64,000 nucleotides of DNA from NCBI GenBank assembly GCA_001417715.1, contig BBRT01000050.1, positions 1-64,000 of the forward strand. Reading direction: 5' to 3'. This DNA is from Candidatus Symbiothrix dinenymphae (GTDB lineage Bacteria > Bacteroidota > Bacteroidia > Bacteroidales > Azobacteroidaceae). This document shows, piece after piece, positions 17,109 to 25,851 of this stretch. The stretch's first letter is position 1. Each line of letters starts with the position of its first letter. The position numbers were made by a program, and so were the translations under genes. The notes under the pieces were generated by a model. It was not told where the DNA came from. It worked only from the letters and a program-made list of their open reading frames with translations, and searched no databases.

Positions 17109-18002
17109 TTTGAATGAGATGACGGGATAAATTTGCAGGTATCCTGCATATTCGGCAATATTGAAATCGCCACCATCCTTGTTTAGGGCTTTCTTTAATT
17201 TTGCATTGGTGCTGCCAAGTGTTGGCATACCGAGATACATGGCACCAAGTTCAAACTGAAATCCAATGCGGCGTTTGGGGATAGAACGCCCAAAACCAAG
17301 TCCCAGATAGGGTTTCACGGTATTTATGTCAACAGAGGCATCTACTTTCCCATTAAGTTCTTTTGTATCAATCGATTCGCCATTGATGTCAACGGCTGGA
17401 AATAAATCGAATTTTGGTGCACCAGGATTGTCTGCCTCATACTTTTTGACTCTGTCAATGGCATCGTTCAATTTTTGCGGAAGTCTTCCTTCGATGCTCA
17501 CCAAATGGCTTTGTCCGATGTATGCACCGGCGGTCAAATGGAAGCCACTGCTCGCCCACGGATAATAATCCACCAGAATGCGACCATTCATAAGCCCCAG
17601 TTTGGCTTCTACATCCACTTCGCTAGGCACGTCAGCTGATTTTGTAGGCAAGCCCTCGCTTAACAAGGTTGAGTATAGCGGATGACCGCTAAGGTCGAAA
17701 TCTGGGGCAGCAAGATCAAACGTGTTTGTTAGGGCAAAAGGCAGCATTGAAAAACCCGCCTTCAGCACAAAATGGTTGTTCAAAGACGTCGCCACGTCCA
17801 AACCAATACCGGTAGTACCCACGTCTATGTACACACCAAGTCGCTCAAATGGCTTTCCGCCGGTGGGAGCTGCCACAGCTGCTTCACTCTGTAGTCCAAC
17901 AGATTGAGGCTCAAGTGTTTGTACCTCAACAGTTTCAGAATTTTGAGCCTCAACAGCGGCTCCCATGCCCAACAGGGCAAATAATAACATTTCCTTTCTC
18001 AC
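17088..18002 (-). CDS. Predicted outer-membrane or periplasmic beta-rich protein
   Basis: 304 aa with a signal peptide cleaved after VEAQ. After a Val/Glu/Gln-rich linker the chain alternates glycines and hydrophobics in beta-hairpin style (LGVYIDVGTTGIGLDV; KPYLGLGFGRSIP) and ends in an aromatic residue (KLTGRIF), typical of small outer-membrane barrels. No specific family recognised. The gene is monocistronic and converges on the pseudouridine synthase gene. Confidence 0.75.
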   Translation of the reverse strand: MRKEMLLFALLGMGAAVEAQNSETVEVQTLEPQSVGLQSEAAVAAPTGGKPFERLGVYIDVGTTGIGLDVATSLNNHFVLKAGFSMLPFALTNTFDLAAPDFDLSGHPLYSTLLSEGLPTKSADVPSEVDVEAKLGLMNGRILVDYYPWASSGFHLTAGAYIGQSHLVSIEGRLPQKLNDAIDRVKKYEADNPGAPKFDLFPAVDINGESIDTKELNGKVDASVDINTVKPYLGLGFGRSIPKRRIGFQFELGAMYLGMPTLGSTNAKLKKALNKDGGDFNIAEYAGYLQIYPVISFKLTGRIF

Positions 18003-18038
18003 AATTCTAATTTTTTATTTTTTTTTAATATTCGGCGG

Positions 18039-18046
18039 CAAAGGTA
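18039..18046 (-). promoter_or_regulatory. Promoter of the beta-rich protein gene
   Basis: TACCTTTG on the minus strand, 37 bases before ATG 18002. Confidence 0.75.
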
Positions 18047-18076
18047 AGCATTTATTTTTATTCAGCCAATTTTTTG

Positions 18077-18084
18077 TAATTTTG
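18077..18084 (+). promoter_or_regulatory. Promoter of the binding-protein gene
   Basis: TAATTTTG followed by CGC, 23 bases before ATG 18107. It lies back-to-back with the minus-strand promoter at 18039. Confidence 0.65.
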
Positions 18085-18106
18085 CGCAATAATTATTATT
18101 TTTATT

Positions 18107-19264
18107 ATGGCTCAACAAAAAATTTTAGTGTTTGCATTTGCCTTGTTGCTTTCTTGTCAGGGCAAGCAGCCGTTACCGTTGGATAATGCCGATGGGAATG
18201 CTTATGCACTGGGCTTTAGCCTCAAATCGCACCCCGATTATGAGCTGGTGCAAATCAAAAATCCGTGGAAAAACGATGATGTTTTGCAGACCTATATTTT
18301 GGTGCCGCAAAACCTGCCCTTGCCGGACAATTTGCCCGCGGGGACACTGTTGCGCACGCCTCTGACGCACACGGTGGCGTTTTCGTCGGTCGTTTGCAGC
18401 ATGATGGACGAGCTGGGCGTGACCGACAAGTTGGCAGGCGTGGGCGATGCGGCTTACATATTGACGCCCTCCATTCAGGCCGGATTGGCTGCCGGAGCCA
18501 TCCGGGATGTGGGACAGGAGACGCAGCTTGATATTGAAAAATTGCTCCTGCTTGAGCCGCAACTGATTATGACAACGCCAATTAGCGAGTCGGCGGTGGG
18601 CGCATTGAATAAGGTGGGCGCCACAAGTTTCCCGTGTTTGGACTATCTCGAAAATCACCCGCTGGGACGCACGGAGTGGATTCGACTGTTTGGGCGACTG
18701 TTTGGCAAAAAAGAATTGGCTGACTCGCTCTTTTTCGCAACGGTGGATGCCTACGAGGCATTGAGGCAATCAACAGCCGATGTGAAAGTGCGCCCAACGG
18801 TGTTTACGGAAAAGAAATACGGCGACTTTTGGTACATCCCGGGCGGCAAAAGCAATGTGGCATATCTGTTGCGTGATGCGGGTGCAGACTATGTCTGGAA
18901 GGATAATCCGAGCACTACGAATGTTTCCCTGTCGTTTGAAACGGTGTTAGATAAGGCCGAAAAAGCTGATTTTTGGCTGATTAAATATTATTCAGCAGTT
19001 ACCAGTTACCAGTTACCGGTTACCGGTTACCGGTTGCCGGATATTGGTTTGACTTATGGGCAGTTGGTGGATGAGTTTCCTAATTATGGGTTGTTTGGGG
19101 CTTTTAAAAATCGTAATGTTTATGGTTGCAATACGGCGCAATCGAGTTATTACCAGGAAGTTATTTTGCATCCTGACCGGTTGTTGCAGGATTTGATAAA
19201 GGTGTTTCATCCGGAATTGCTGCCGGAGTATGAGTTGCGATTTTATGGAAAGCTTGGACTTTGA
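18107..19264 (+). CDS. Periplasmic binding protein of iron-siderophore/cobalamin ABC type
   Basis: 385 aa lipoprotein (lipobox LLSC, Cys17). The fold is BtuF/FecB-like: PLTHTVAFSSVVCSMMDELG, then DVGQETQLDIEKLLLLEPQL and a second lobe. It should capture a metal chelate or cobalamin for an inner-membrane ABC transporter, but no permease or ATPase gene is adjacent. Residues ~297-311 (SAVTSYQLPVTGYRLP) are encoded by a GTTACC-type tandem repeat that interrupts the second lobe after FWLIKYY. The frame stays open. Other members are found as standalone genes. Confidence 0.85.
   Translation: MAQQKILVFAFALLLSCQGKQPLPLDNADGNAYALGFSLKSHPDYELVQIKNPWKNDDVLQTYILVPQNLPLPDNLPAGTLLRTPLTHTVAFSSVVCSMMDELGVTDKLAGVGDAAYILTPSIQAGLAAGAIRDVGQETQLDIEKLLLLEPQLIMTTPISESAVGALNKVGATSFPCLDYLENHPLGRTEWIRLFGRLFGKKELADSLFFATVDAYEALRQSTADVKVRPTVFTEKKYGDFWYIPGGKSNVAYLLRDAGADYVWKDNPSTTNVSLSFETVLDKAEKADFWLIKYYSAVTSYQLPVTGYRLPDIGLTYGQLVDEFPNYGLFGAFKNRNVYGCNTAQSSYYQEVILHPDRLLQDLIKVFHPELLPEYELRFYGKLGL
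18996..19040 (+). repeat. In-frame CAGTTACC/GGTTACC tandem repeat inside the binding-protein gene
   Basis: About six 7-base units (AGTTACC, then GGTTACC) in a row, ending GGTTGCCGG. The same word builds the intergenic hairpin at 22124-22196. Confidence 0.85.
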
Positions 19265-19295
19265 TGTTGAATCTGCGGCGGCATTTTTTTTCAAA

Positions 19296-19332
19296 TTCAT
19301 AATCAATAATTCATAAATAATGACTATCTTTG
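19296..19332 (+). promoter_or_regulatory. Promoter of the DUF3098-uppP-truB-queA cluster
   Basis: TATCTTTG at 19325-19332, followed by CGCCCGC. An AATTCATAATCAATAATTCATAA tandem-like stretch lies immediately upstream. The four genes that follow overlap or nearly touch. Confidence 0.7.
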
Positions 19333-19369
19333 CGCCCGCAAATATTAGCGTTTTTAAAAACAAAAAAAC

Positions 19370-19600
19370 ATGGATAAAAAAGAATTAGTTTTTGGGGAAA
19401 AGAATTTCATTTTATTGGCGGCGGCAATTGTTGTCATCATTGTGGGCTTTGTGCTGATGGCGGGTGGTCAAACGATTGAGGGAGCAGGCCGGTTTGACCC
19501 CAGTATTTTTAGTTTCAGACGCATTACGGTGGCTCCGATTGTTACGCTATTGGGCTTTGCGTTAGTTGTTTATGCCATTTTATTTAAAGAAAAAGAATGA
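19370..19600 (+). CDS. DUF3098 small membrane protein
   Basis: 76 aa with two transmembrane segments (about residues 13-31 and 54-71) joined by a loop with [12 protein letters not shown], the signature of DUF3098. Function unknown. In Bacteroidetes this gene usually sits beside ftsX and uppP. Here uppP follows with a 4-base overlap, suggesting a link to envelope or cell-wall assembly. Confidence 0.9.
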   Translation: MDKKELVFGEKNFILLAAAIVVIIVGFVLMAGGQTIEGAGRFDPSIFSFRRITVAPIVTLLGFALVVYAILFKEKE

Positions 19601-20391
19601 CTATACTGCAAACCATCATTATTGCGATTGTTGAGGGGCTGACGGAGTTTTTGCCGGTGTCTTCGACCGGTCACATGATTATTGCGGAGGCTGTTTGCGG
19701 CGTGGAACCGACCCCTTTCGTGAAGGCGTTTACCGTTATCATCCAGTTTGGGGCAATTCTCGCAGTAGTAGTGCTTTATCATCACCGTTTTTTTGAAAAT
19801 TGGAAGTTTTACAAGACACTTTTGATAGCATTTTTGCCGGCGGCGGTCGTGGGGCTTTTGTTGGGCAAAAAAATTGACCTTTTGCTTGAAAATGTGCCTG
19901 TCATTGCCACGATGCTGATTGCGGGTGGTGTTTTCATGCTGTTTGCCGATAAACTGTTTTCCCATGTGTCGCGAAATCAAGAAATAACTACCAAAAGAGC
20001 CCTGATTATTGGCTTCTGTCAATGTCTTGCGATGATTCCGGGCGTTTCGCGCTCTATGGCAACGACTGTGGGCGGTATGGCGCAAAAATTGAGTCGCCGA
20101 CACGCAGCGGAGTTTTCATTTTTCCTCGCTGTGCCAACGATGTTTGCGGCAACGGCTTACAAACTTTTTGGGTTGCTCAGAGAGCCTGTCGAGCGCGAAG
20201 TATTGTCCGCCAACCTGACTATTTTGCTCATTGGCAACCTTGTAGCGTTCGTAGTGGCATTTTTTGCCATGGGATTGTTTATCAATATTTTGACAAAGTA
20301 CGGGTTCAAGCCGTTTGGATATTATCGCATCATCGTAGGTGGCACAATTTTGATTTTGCTGGCGATGGGTTATGATTTGCAGATTATATGA
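19597..20391 (+). CDS. uppP: Undecaprenyl-diphosphatase
   Basis: 264 aa polytopic membrane protein. [15 protein letters not shown] near the N-terminus and [13 protein letters not shown] in the middle are the two conserved BacA/UppP active-site motifs. It dephosphorylates undecaprenyl pyrophosphate to recycle the lipid carrier for peptidoglycan and other polymers, and raises bacitracin tolerance. It overlaps DUF3098 and truB by 4 bases at each end, so translational coupling is likely. Confidence 0.97.
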   Translation: MTILQTIIIAIVEGLTEFLPVSSTGHMIIAEAVCGVEPTPFVKAFTVIIQFGAILAVVVLYHHRFFENWKFYKTLLIAFLPAAVVGLLLGKKIDLLLENVPVIATMLIAGGVFMLFADKLFSHVSRNQEITTKRALIIGFCQCLAMIPGVSRSMATTVGGMAQKLSRRHAAEFSFFLAVPTMFAATAYKLFGLLREPVEREVLSANLTILLIGNLVAFVVAFFAMGLFINILTKYGFKPFGYYRIIVGGTILILLAMGYDLQII

Positions 20392-21098
20392 TGAGTGAGG
20401 AGGGGATTTTATATTTGGATAAGCCTTTGAATTGGACGTCGTTTGATTTGGTCAATAAATTGCGGTACAAACTATCGCGCGAGTGGGGCATAAAAAAGCT
20501 GAAAGTGGGTCATGCGGGCACGTTAGACCCTTTGGCAACGGGTGTGATGATTGTGTGCGTGGGCAAAGCCACGAAGCGGATTGATGAATTTCAATACCAA
20601 ACGAAGGAATATGTTGCCACATTGCGGCTGGGGGCTACAACCCCATCGTTCGACTTGGAAACGGCGATTGACAAAACGTATGAAACGGCGCACATCACGC
20701 GCGAACTTGTAGAGCAGGTTTTGCCAATGTTTGTGGGGACAATTCAGCAAGTGCCGCCTGCGTATTCGGCAGTGAAAGTGAATGGCAATCGCGCTTACGA
20801 CCTCGCTCGCAAGGGTTTGGAGGTGGATTTGAAGGCGAAGGAGTTGGTGATTGATGAGATAGAGTTGTTGGAATTTGAGGGGATGGCATTAAAAATCAGG
20901 GTGGTGTGCAGCAAAGGCACCTACATCAGGGCATTGGCGCGCGACATAGGTACAGCACTCGGCTCCGGTGCTTTTCTGACAAGTTTGGTACGCACCCGCA
21001 TTGGTGATGTTACATTAGATAAATGTTTGAGTATAAACGATTTAGATAAAATGGAGGTACGATATGAAAGAAATGAGATTGTCGAAATTCAAATTTGA
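20388..21098 (+). CDS. truB: tRNA pseudouridine(55) synthase
   Basis: 236 aa. The catalytic motif [14 protein letters not shown] contains the essential aspartate, and [20 protein letters not shown] and [13 protein letters not shown] complete the TruB core. It makes pseudouridine 55 in the T loop of tRNAs. The chain is shorter than E. coli TruB because the PUA domain is missing, as is usual in Bacteroidetes. The start overlaps uppP by 4 bases. Confidence 0.97.
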   Translation: MMSEEGILYLDKPLNWTSFDLVNKLRYKLSREWGIKKLKVGHAGTLDPLATGVMIVCVGKATKRIDEFQYQTKEYVATLRLGATTPSFDLETAIDKTYETAHITRELVEQVLPMFVGTIQQVPPAYSAVKVNGNRAYDLARKGLEVDLKAKELVIDEIELLEFEGMALKIRVVCSKGTYIRALARDIGTALGSGAFLTSLVRTRIGDVTLDKCLSINDLDKMEVRYERNEIVEIQI

Positions 21099-22122
21099 AT
21101 TGCCCAAAGAGTTGATTGCGCAATATCCGTCAGAACGTCGCGATGAGTCGCGCCTGATGGTTCTGAACCGCAAAACGGGTAAAATAGAGCACAAGATATT
21201 CAAGGATATTTTGGGCTATTTTAACGAAGGAGATGCGCTGGTGTTTAATGATTCGCAGGTGTTTCCTGCCCGCTTGTATGGCAACAAGGAGCGTACCAAC
21301 GCGGTTATTGAGGTGTTTTTGTTGCGCGAACTGAGTCAGGAGAAACTGTTTTGGGACGTTCTCGTTGACCCGGCTCGCAAAATTCGCATTGGCAACAAAT
21401 TGTATTTTGGTGAAGGCGAAACGATGGTGGCGGAAGTCATCGACAACACCACCTCGCGCGGTCGCACGTTGCGTTTTCTCTTTGACGGAACGCACGAAGA
21501 GTTTAAAAAAGAACTGTATTCGCTGGGTGGAATGCCCCTGCCGCCCTACATCGAACGCAAGTCTGAGCCGCTCGACATTGAGCGCTACCAGACAATTTTT
21601 GCGAAAAATGAAGGTGCCGTCATCGCACCTGCCGCAGGAGCGCACTTCAGTCGCGAATTGATGAAACGCCTGGAAATCAAGGGTTGCGAACTGGCTTACA
21701 TCACCGTCCACTTCGGCTTGGGCAATTCCCGCGACATCGACGTGGAGGATTTGACGAAGTACAAAATGGACTCCGAACCACTCATCATTGGTGAAGATGC
21801 CGAAAAAATCGTCAACACAGCCAAAGACGCTCGCAAGCAGGTGTGCGCCATTGGCGGCTCTGTGTTGCGTGCAATGGAAACGGCAACCACCGCGCTGGGC
21901 TATCTCAAGCCGTATAATGACTGGACAAACAAGTTCATCTTCCCCGAATACAACTTTGTGCTCGTGACCAGCACGGTAACCAATTTTCACCTGCCCCATT
22001 CCATCATGATGATGCAGGCAGCCGCTTTTGCCGGTTACGACTTCCTGATGGAGGCCTATTCAGTAGCCCTAAAAGAAAAATACCGCTTCGGCGTATATGG
22101 CGACGCAATGCTAATCCTATAG
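21073..22122 (+). CDS. queA: S-adenosylmethionine:tRNA ribosyltransferase-isomerase
   Basis: 349 aa. It begins [19 protein letters not shown], matching the family start, and has [11 protein letters not shown] and, later, [15 protein letters not shown] and [13 protein letters not shown]. It transfers the ribosyl part of SAM to 7-aminomethyl-7-deazaguanine in tRNA in queuosine synthesis. An ATG nine bases earlier (21064) would add MKE. Either start overlaps the truB 3' end. Confidence 0.96.
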   Translation: MRLSKFKFELPKELIAQYPSERRDESRLMVLNRKTGKIEHKIFKDILGYFNEGDALVFNDSQVFPARLYGNKERTNAVIEVFLLRELSQEKLFWDVLVDPARKIRIGNKLYFGEGETMVAEVIDNTTSRGRTLRFLFDGTHEEFKKELYSLGGMPLPPYIERKSEPLDIERYQTIFAKNEGAVIAPAAGAHFSRELMKRLEIKGCELAYITVHFGLGNSRDIDVEDLTKYKMDSEPLIIGEDAEKIVNTAKDARKQVCAIGGSVLRAMETATTALGYLKPYNDWTNKFIFPEYNFVLVTSTVTNFHLPHSIMMMQAAAFAGYDFLMEAYSVALKEKYRFGVYGDAMLIL

Positions 22123-22123
22123 C

Positions 22124-22196
22124 CAGTTATCAGTTACCAGTTACCAGTTACCAAATAATTGGAAACTGATAACTGGTAACTGGTAACTGATAACTG
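22124..22196. repeat. Large hairpin of GTTACCA/TGGTAAC repeats
   Basis: A ~30-base arm (22124-22153) of CAGTTATCAGTTACC-type units and its near-complement (22168-22196) enclose ~14 bases. It fills the whole queA-folK gap and ends three bases before the folK ATG. It may terminate or stabilise the queA message. Confidence 0.85.
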
Positions 22197-22198
22197 CA

Positions 22199-22597
22199 AT
22201 GGTAGCATATTTGGCATTAGGCAGCAATTTGGGCGAGAAAGAAACCAATTTGCGCACCGCAATCGACTTTCTGAACCAACAGGCGGGCACCATCACCGCC
22301 CGCTCATCTGTCCACCAAACGGCACCATGGGGTTTTGAATCCACAAACAGCTTCCTGAATATGGCGGTCTGCTTGCAAACAGATTTGTCGCCAATAGACC
22401 TCCTGCACACCGTCAAAGCCATCGAACAGCAAATGGGCAGGCGGCCAAAAACGGACAATCACTATCACGACCGCCTCATCGACATCGACATCATCCTCTA
22501 CGATGATGTGGTGATGCAGTCCGACGAACTGACTTTGCCGCATCCGCTCTATAAACAACGTGCATTTGTGCTGGAGCCACTGGAGGAAATCCGCTGA
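22199..22597 (+). CDS. folK: 2-amino-4-hydroxy-6-hydroxymethyldihydropteridine pyrophosphokinase
   Basis: 132 aa, a compact HPPK. It starts MVAYLALGSNLGEKETNLR. PWGFESTNSFLNMAV and RPKTDNHYHDRLIDIDIIL supply the conserved arginines and metal-binding aspartates. It pyrophosphorylates the pterin in folate synthesis. The start codon lies right after the GTTACC hairpin and no own promoter is obvious, so it is probably read from the upstream cluster. Confidence 0.95.
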   Translation: MVAYLALGSNLGEKETNLRTAIDFLNQQAGTITARSSVHQTAPWGFESTNSFLNMAVCLQTDLSPIDLLHTVKAIEQQMGRRPKTDNHYHDRLIDIDIILYDDVVMQSDELTLPHPLYKQRAFVLEPLEEIR

Positions 22598-22682
22598 TGT
22601 TGCGATAGTTGAGTGCTGAATTGAGGGGGGCGCATCGGGCAAGTTTGATTAGAGAAAATTTGGTAAAGTCATTTTAAACAGT

Positions 22683-22690
22683 TACCTTTG
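22683..22690 (+). promoter_or_regulatory. Promoter of the small-protein/GNAT pair
   Basis: TACCTTTG followed by CGCC, 30 bases before ATG 22720. Confidence 0.8.
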
Positions 22691-22719
22691 CGCCATAAAC
22701 ATTTAAAAATAAAAATATT

Positions 22720-22893
22720 ATGGCAATACCGGTTAGAAGCATACCCGTCCTTGAGGGTGAGGTAGCAGAACGATTTGAGCAAAATGCGCGATGGGCAGAG
22801 GAACACCGCGGGTCAATTGATTTTTCCGAACAATTTGTTGCATGTCGGGAAATGATAGAAAAAGCAGTACAAAAAGGTACGTTAAAAAGATAA
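22720..22893 (+). CDS. Small acidic protein upstream of a GNAT acetyltransferase (antitoxin candidate)
   Basis: 57 aa. It begins MAIPVRSIPVLEGEVAERF and ends in a basic VQKGTLKR. The middle is charged and helical. It is directly behind a consensus promoter, and the GNAT ORF begins 4 bases after its stop. This small-gene-first order with a GNAT partner resembles type II toxin-antitoxin pairs in which the acetyltransferase is the toxin. I do not recognise a named antitoxin family, so the role is inferred from context only. Confidence 0.7.
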   Translation: MAIPVRSIPVLEGEVAERFEQNARWAEEHRGSIDFSEQFVACREMIEKAVQKGTLKR

Positions 22894-22897
22894 CTAC

Positions 22898-23497
22898 ATG
22901 GGATTTCTTCAGGAGTTTTGTACCATCCATTCGTTTGACACGGATGTGTTGGGGCAGTGTCAATCGTTTAGCTGCGGTGATGCAGATTTGGACGATTTTT
23001 TTATTAACGATGCTGATAATTTTAATGGGCAATTGCTGGGCAAGTCGTATTGCTATCGGTTGGATGCAGACCCGTCTGTAATAGTTTGTGTTTTCACATT
23101 AGCCAATTCGAGTATGGATGTCAAGCATTTGCCCGGTAGTCGTCGCAAAAAAGTGACAGCGCTCATTCCTCATGAGAAGCATTTAAGTAGTTATCCTGCC
23201 GTATTAGTTTGCCGATTGGGGGTAAATATAGCATTTCGCAAAAAGGGCATTGGCTCGGAGTTATTGGCTATCATTAAATCAGCGGTACTCTTGCCTGCGA
23301 ATTGGGCAGGTTGCCGTTTCCTTACCGTTGATGCCTATAACAACGAAATTACAAGGCATTATTACGAAACAAATGGTTTTCAAAATCTCTTTTCAACGGA
23401 AGAACAGGAGAAGGAATATATCGGAATGCCGCCCGAAAAAGAACTAAAAACAAGATTGATGTACTTCGATTTAATGTTATTGTCGGATAAAGGATAG
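22898..23497 (+). CDS. GNAT-family N-acetyltransferase (possible toxin)
   Basis: 199 aa. The acetyl-CoA binding motif RKKGIGSELL (residues ~109-118) and the following VDAYNNEITRHYYETNGF are typical of the family. The tyrosine in HYYETNGF is in the usual general-acid position. GNAT toxins of the TacT/AtaT type acetylate aminoacyl-tRNA. This protein is longer than most (~160-180 aa) but has the CGDADLDDFF-like start seen in that group. It could equally be a metabolic acetyltransferase. Confidence 0.8.
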   Translation: MGFLQEFCTIHSFDTDVLGQCQSFSCGDADLDDFFINDADNFNGQLLGKSYCYRLDADPSVIVCVFTLANSSMDVKHLPGSRRKKVTALIPHEKHLSSYPAVLVCRLGVNIAFRKKGIGSELLAIIKSAVLLPANWAGCRFLTVDAYNNEITRHYYETNGFQNLFSTEEQEKEYIGMPPEKELKTRLMYFDLMLLSDKG

Positions 23498-23551
23498 ATG
23501 GCTGAGAAAATTTTATCATCAAAAATCATCGTCTATTAAATTTTTTTTCAC

Positions 23552-23559
23552 TACCTTTG
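23552..23559 (+). promoter_or_regulatory. Promoter of the GlgA-like/DUF4270 operon
   Basis: TACCTTTG overlaps the upstream part of the open frame, so translation must begin downstream at ATG 23584 and not at TTG 23557. Confidence 0.8.
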
Positions 23560-23583
23560 CGGTTGATTAAAGGAAATATATGT

Positions 23584-24417
23584 ATGCCTGTTAAAAAAGT
23601 ACTTTTTATTACTACGGAGGTCACCCCCTATTTGGTTGAGTCGGAGCAGTCGCACATTGCGCGCCATTTGCCCCCCGGCATTCGCGACAAGGGCAAGGAA
23701 ATCCGCACTTTTATGCCTAAATTTGGCGCAGTCAACGAGCGGCGCAATCAGTTGCACGAAGTCATCCGCTTGTCCGGCATGAATCTCATTATTGATGACA
23801 CCGACCACCCCCTGATTATCAAGGTGGCATCCATACAAGCGGCGCGAATGCAAGTTTATTTCATTGACAACGATGATTTTTTTCAACGCAAACTGTTGTT
23901 TCACGAAGAAAATGGCGATGAATATGCCGACAACGACGAGCGTGCCATTTTTTATGCGCGTGGCGTGATGGAAACGGTGAAAAAGTTGCGTTGGGCACCC
24001 GATTTAATCCATTGTCACGGCTGGATTTCGGCGTTGGTGCCTCTGTACATCAAGAAACATTACAAAAGTGACCCCTGTTTCAAGCACACCAAAGTGGTGT
24101 ATTCCATCTATGATGATGCTTTGACGACTCCTTTTCCGAACAATTTTTACGAAAAATTGAAGATTGAAAACGTGAAAGACAAGGATGTGGTGGGGCTTAA
24201 AAAACAACCGGATTTTGAGGCATTGAGCAAGCTGGCGATTGATTTTTCGGACGGTGTGATTCAGGGCAGCCCCAAAATTCAGGACGGTTTGAAAGACTAT
24301 GCACTGTCAAAAAATGTGCCGTTCCTTGATTTTCAGTCGGAAGACGTTTATATTGAGAAATTTAATGAGTTTTATGATTTACTTTTATCGGACAAAAAAG
24401 ATGAGGTTAAAAAGTAG
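23584..24417 (+). CDS. Short glycogen/starch synthase-like protein (GT5 N-terminal domain only)
   Basis: 277 aa. It resembles the N-terminal Rossmann domain of GlgA: KKVLFITTEVTPYLVESE, then MPKFGAVNERRNQLHE and DLIHCHGWISALVPLY. The C-terminal GT-B domain that carries the donor site is absent, and the usual ADP-glucose KxGGL loop is replaced by ESEQSH. Such short forms are annotated as glycogen synthase in Bacteroidales, but activity by itself is doubtful. The 3' end overlaps the DUF4270 gene by 17 bases. Confidence 0.85.
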   Translation: MPVKKVLFITTEVTPYLVESEQSHIARHLPPGIRDKGKEIRTFMPKFGAVNERRNQLHEVIRLSGMNLIIDDTDHPLIIKVASIQAARMQVYFIDNDDFFQRKLLFHEENGDEYADNDERAIFYARGVMETVKKLRWAPDLIHCHGWISALVPLYIKKHYKSDPCFKHTKVVYSIYDDALTTPFPNNFYEKLKIENVKDKDVVGLKKQPDFEALSKLAIDFSDGVIQGSPKIQDGLKDYALSKNVPFLDFQSEDVYIEKFNEFYDLLLSDKKDEVKK

Positions 24418-25834
24418 AAGGGGATTGCGAGTCATGCCCGCAATGATAGTATTATTGGCATTTTTTTGCTTGTCATCATGTAGTCAGGATGCTATTGACG
24501 ACATTGGGATGGGTATTCTGCCTCCGGACGACAGAATAGAGGTTAAGAGCGATTCGTTCCGCGTGACCGGCACGACAGTTGGCATGGACAACATTTATGC
24601 CAAGTCGATTTTCGGATTGCTGGGCAAACTTTCCGACCCCACTTACGGCACTGTTGCGGCGGGTTATGCGTGCCAATTTTATCCGACAGCAGGCTTTGAC
24701 AGCGACAGCATCGTAGCAAGGATTGACTCGGTGCAGTTGAAAATTTTATACACCACCTATACCGGCGATTCGATTGCGCCGATGGAGGTGCGCGTGTATC
24801 CTGTGAATAGCGCAACTCCTTTAACGCCGGATTATTACACGCAAAATTTTGACCCTGCGCGTTTTTGCAATATGAGTACTGCGTGGGGGGTGCAGACCTA
24901 CACGGCGCGCGATATGACGATTTCCGATTCGCTTTACGCAGCCACTGCGAGTGGGTATTACCGCGTTGTTTCTATCAATTTGCTCAAAGAAAAGTTTGAT
25001 GATTTTTTGGTGGAGTACAAAAAGCCCGGACATGGGGCTTATGCTTCGCCCGAGGCGATGACAGCGTTTTTCCCGGGCGTTTATGTTGCCTCTACGTTTG
25101 GAACCGGCAGTATGCTGAATGTTGAAAAGACGGAAATTTACATGTATTATCAGCGAAAAAACACGGCAAAAGATGTAAATAGCAATGATTCGGCTTATGT
25201 GGCTACGAGTGCCTCTGTGCTATCGGTGACGAAGGAGATAATTCAGTTGAACCATTACACAACATCCAATGGCACAACCGATTTGTTGGCATCCGATGCC
25301 GAAAAGATGTATATAAAAGCGCCTGCGGGTGTTTGTGCGCAATTAACCATTGATATTGAGGCGATTAAGGCAAAAATGGGCACTCGCAAACTCAGCATTG
25401 TGAACCTTGCAATTGAGGCTGTGCCGAAGGAATATTCGCCGAATTTCAGTTTTGGTTTTCCGGCATTGGGCACGGTGAACATGCTCAATACGACCCGAGC
25501 CAAATTGGTGTTGCTTGAAAAGGACTCGGTGCAGACGTTCTTTGAGGAGAGCAAAACCGCCGACAATATCAGCTACTACTTTGCCATGTTCAATTCAACA
25601 GCGTATGCCTATCAATATTCCAATATTGCGAATGTAGTGCAAAAAGCCATCGACAACGGTTTATCCACGCTGGAGTTGCGGCTGATACCGGTGCAAGTGT
25701 CCTATGTACTCGAATCATCGTATTACAGCACCTCCTACACCGATTATGCCACAGCAAACTACCTCGCACCCTCCGCAGTAACGCTGAAAAAAGACAACAT
25801 CAATATCAGGGTAGTCGCTTCGGATGTGAAATAA
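24401..25834 (+). CDS. DUF4270 lipoprotein
   Basis: 477 aa from ATG 24401, the best start because it gives MRLKSRRGLRVMPAM, then a hydrophobic stretch and lipobox LSSC. DUF4270 proteins are Bacteroidetes-specific, beta-rich envelope lipoproteins of unknown function that commonly follow the short GlgA-like gene. Codons for GLRVMPAM come from a degenerate REP palindrome at 24424-24444. A longer frame back to 24299 overlaps the previous gene deeply and lacks a signal peptide. Confidence 0.85.
   Translation: MRLKSRRGLRVMPAMIVLLAFFCLSSCSQDAIDDIGMGILPPDDRIEVKSDSFRVTGTTVGMDNIYAKSIFGLLGKLSDPTYGTVAAGYACQFYPTAGFDSDSIVARIDSVQLKILYTTYTGDSIAPMEVRVYPVNSATPLTPDYYTQNFDPARFCNMSTAWGVQTYTARDMTISDSLYAATASGYYRVVSINLLKEKFDDFLVEYKKPGHGAYASPEAMTAFFPGVYVASTFGTGSMLNVEKTEIYMYYQRKNTAKDVNSNDSAYVATSASVLSVTKEIIQLNHYTTSNGTTDLLASDAEKMYIKAPAGVCAQLTIDIEAIKAKMGTRKLSIVNLAIEAVPKEYSPNFSFGFPALGTVNMLNTTRAKLVLLEKDSVQTFFEESKTADNISYYFAMFNSTAYAYQYSNIANVVQKAIDNGLSTLELRLIPVQVSYVLESSYYSTSYTDYATANYLAPSAVTLKKDNINIRVVASDVK
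24424..24444. repeat. Degenerate REP-like palindrome in the DUF4270 signal-peptide codons
   Basis: ATTGCG...CGCAAT with a core differing at two positions from the elements at 13005, 13075 and 47671. It is read in frame as part of the signal peptide n-region. Confidence 0.65.
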
Positions 25835-25851
25835 TAGTGTGTCCTCGTCGA

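Noticed and set aside
24299-24400. Longer N-terminus for the DUF4270 protein
   Set aside because: It would lie within the GlgA-like gene and put a non-signal sequence before the lipobox.
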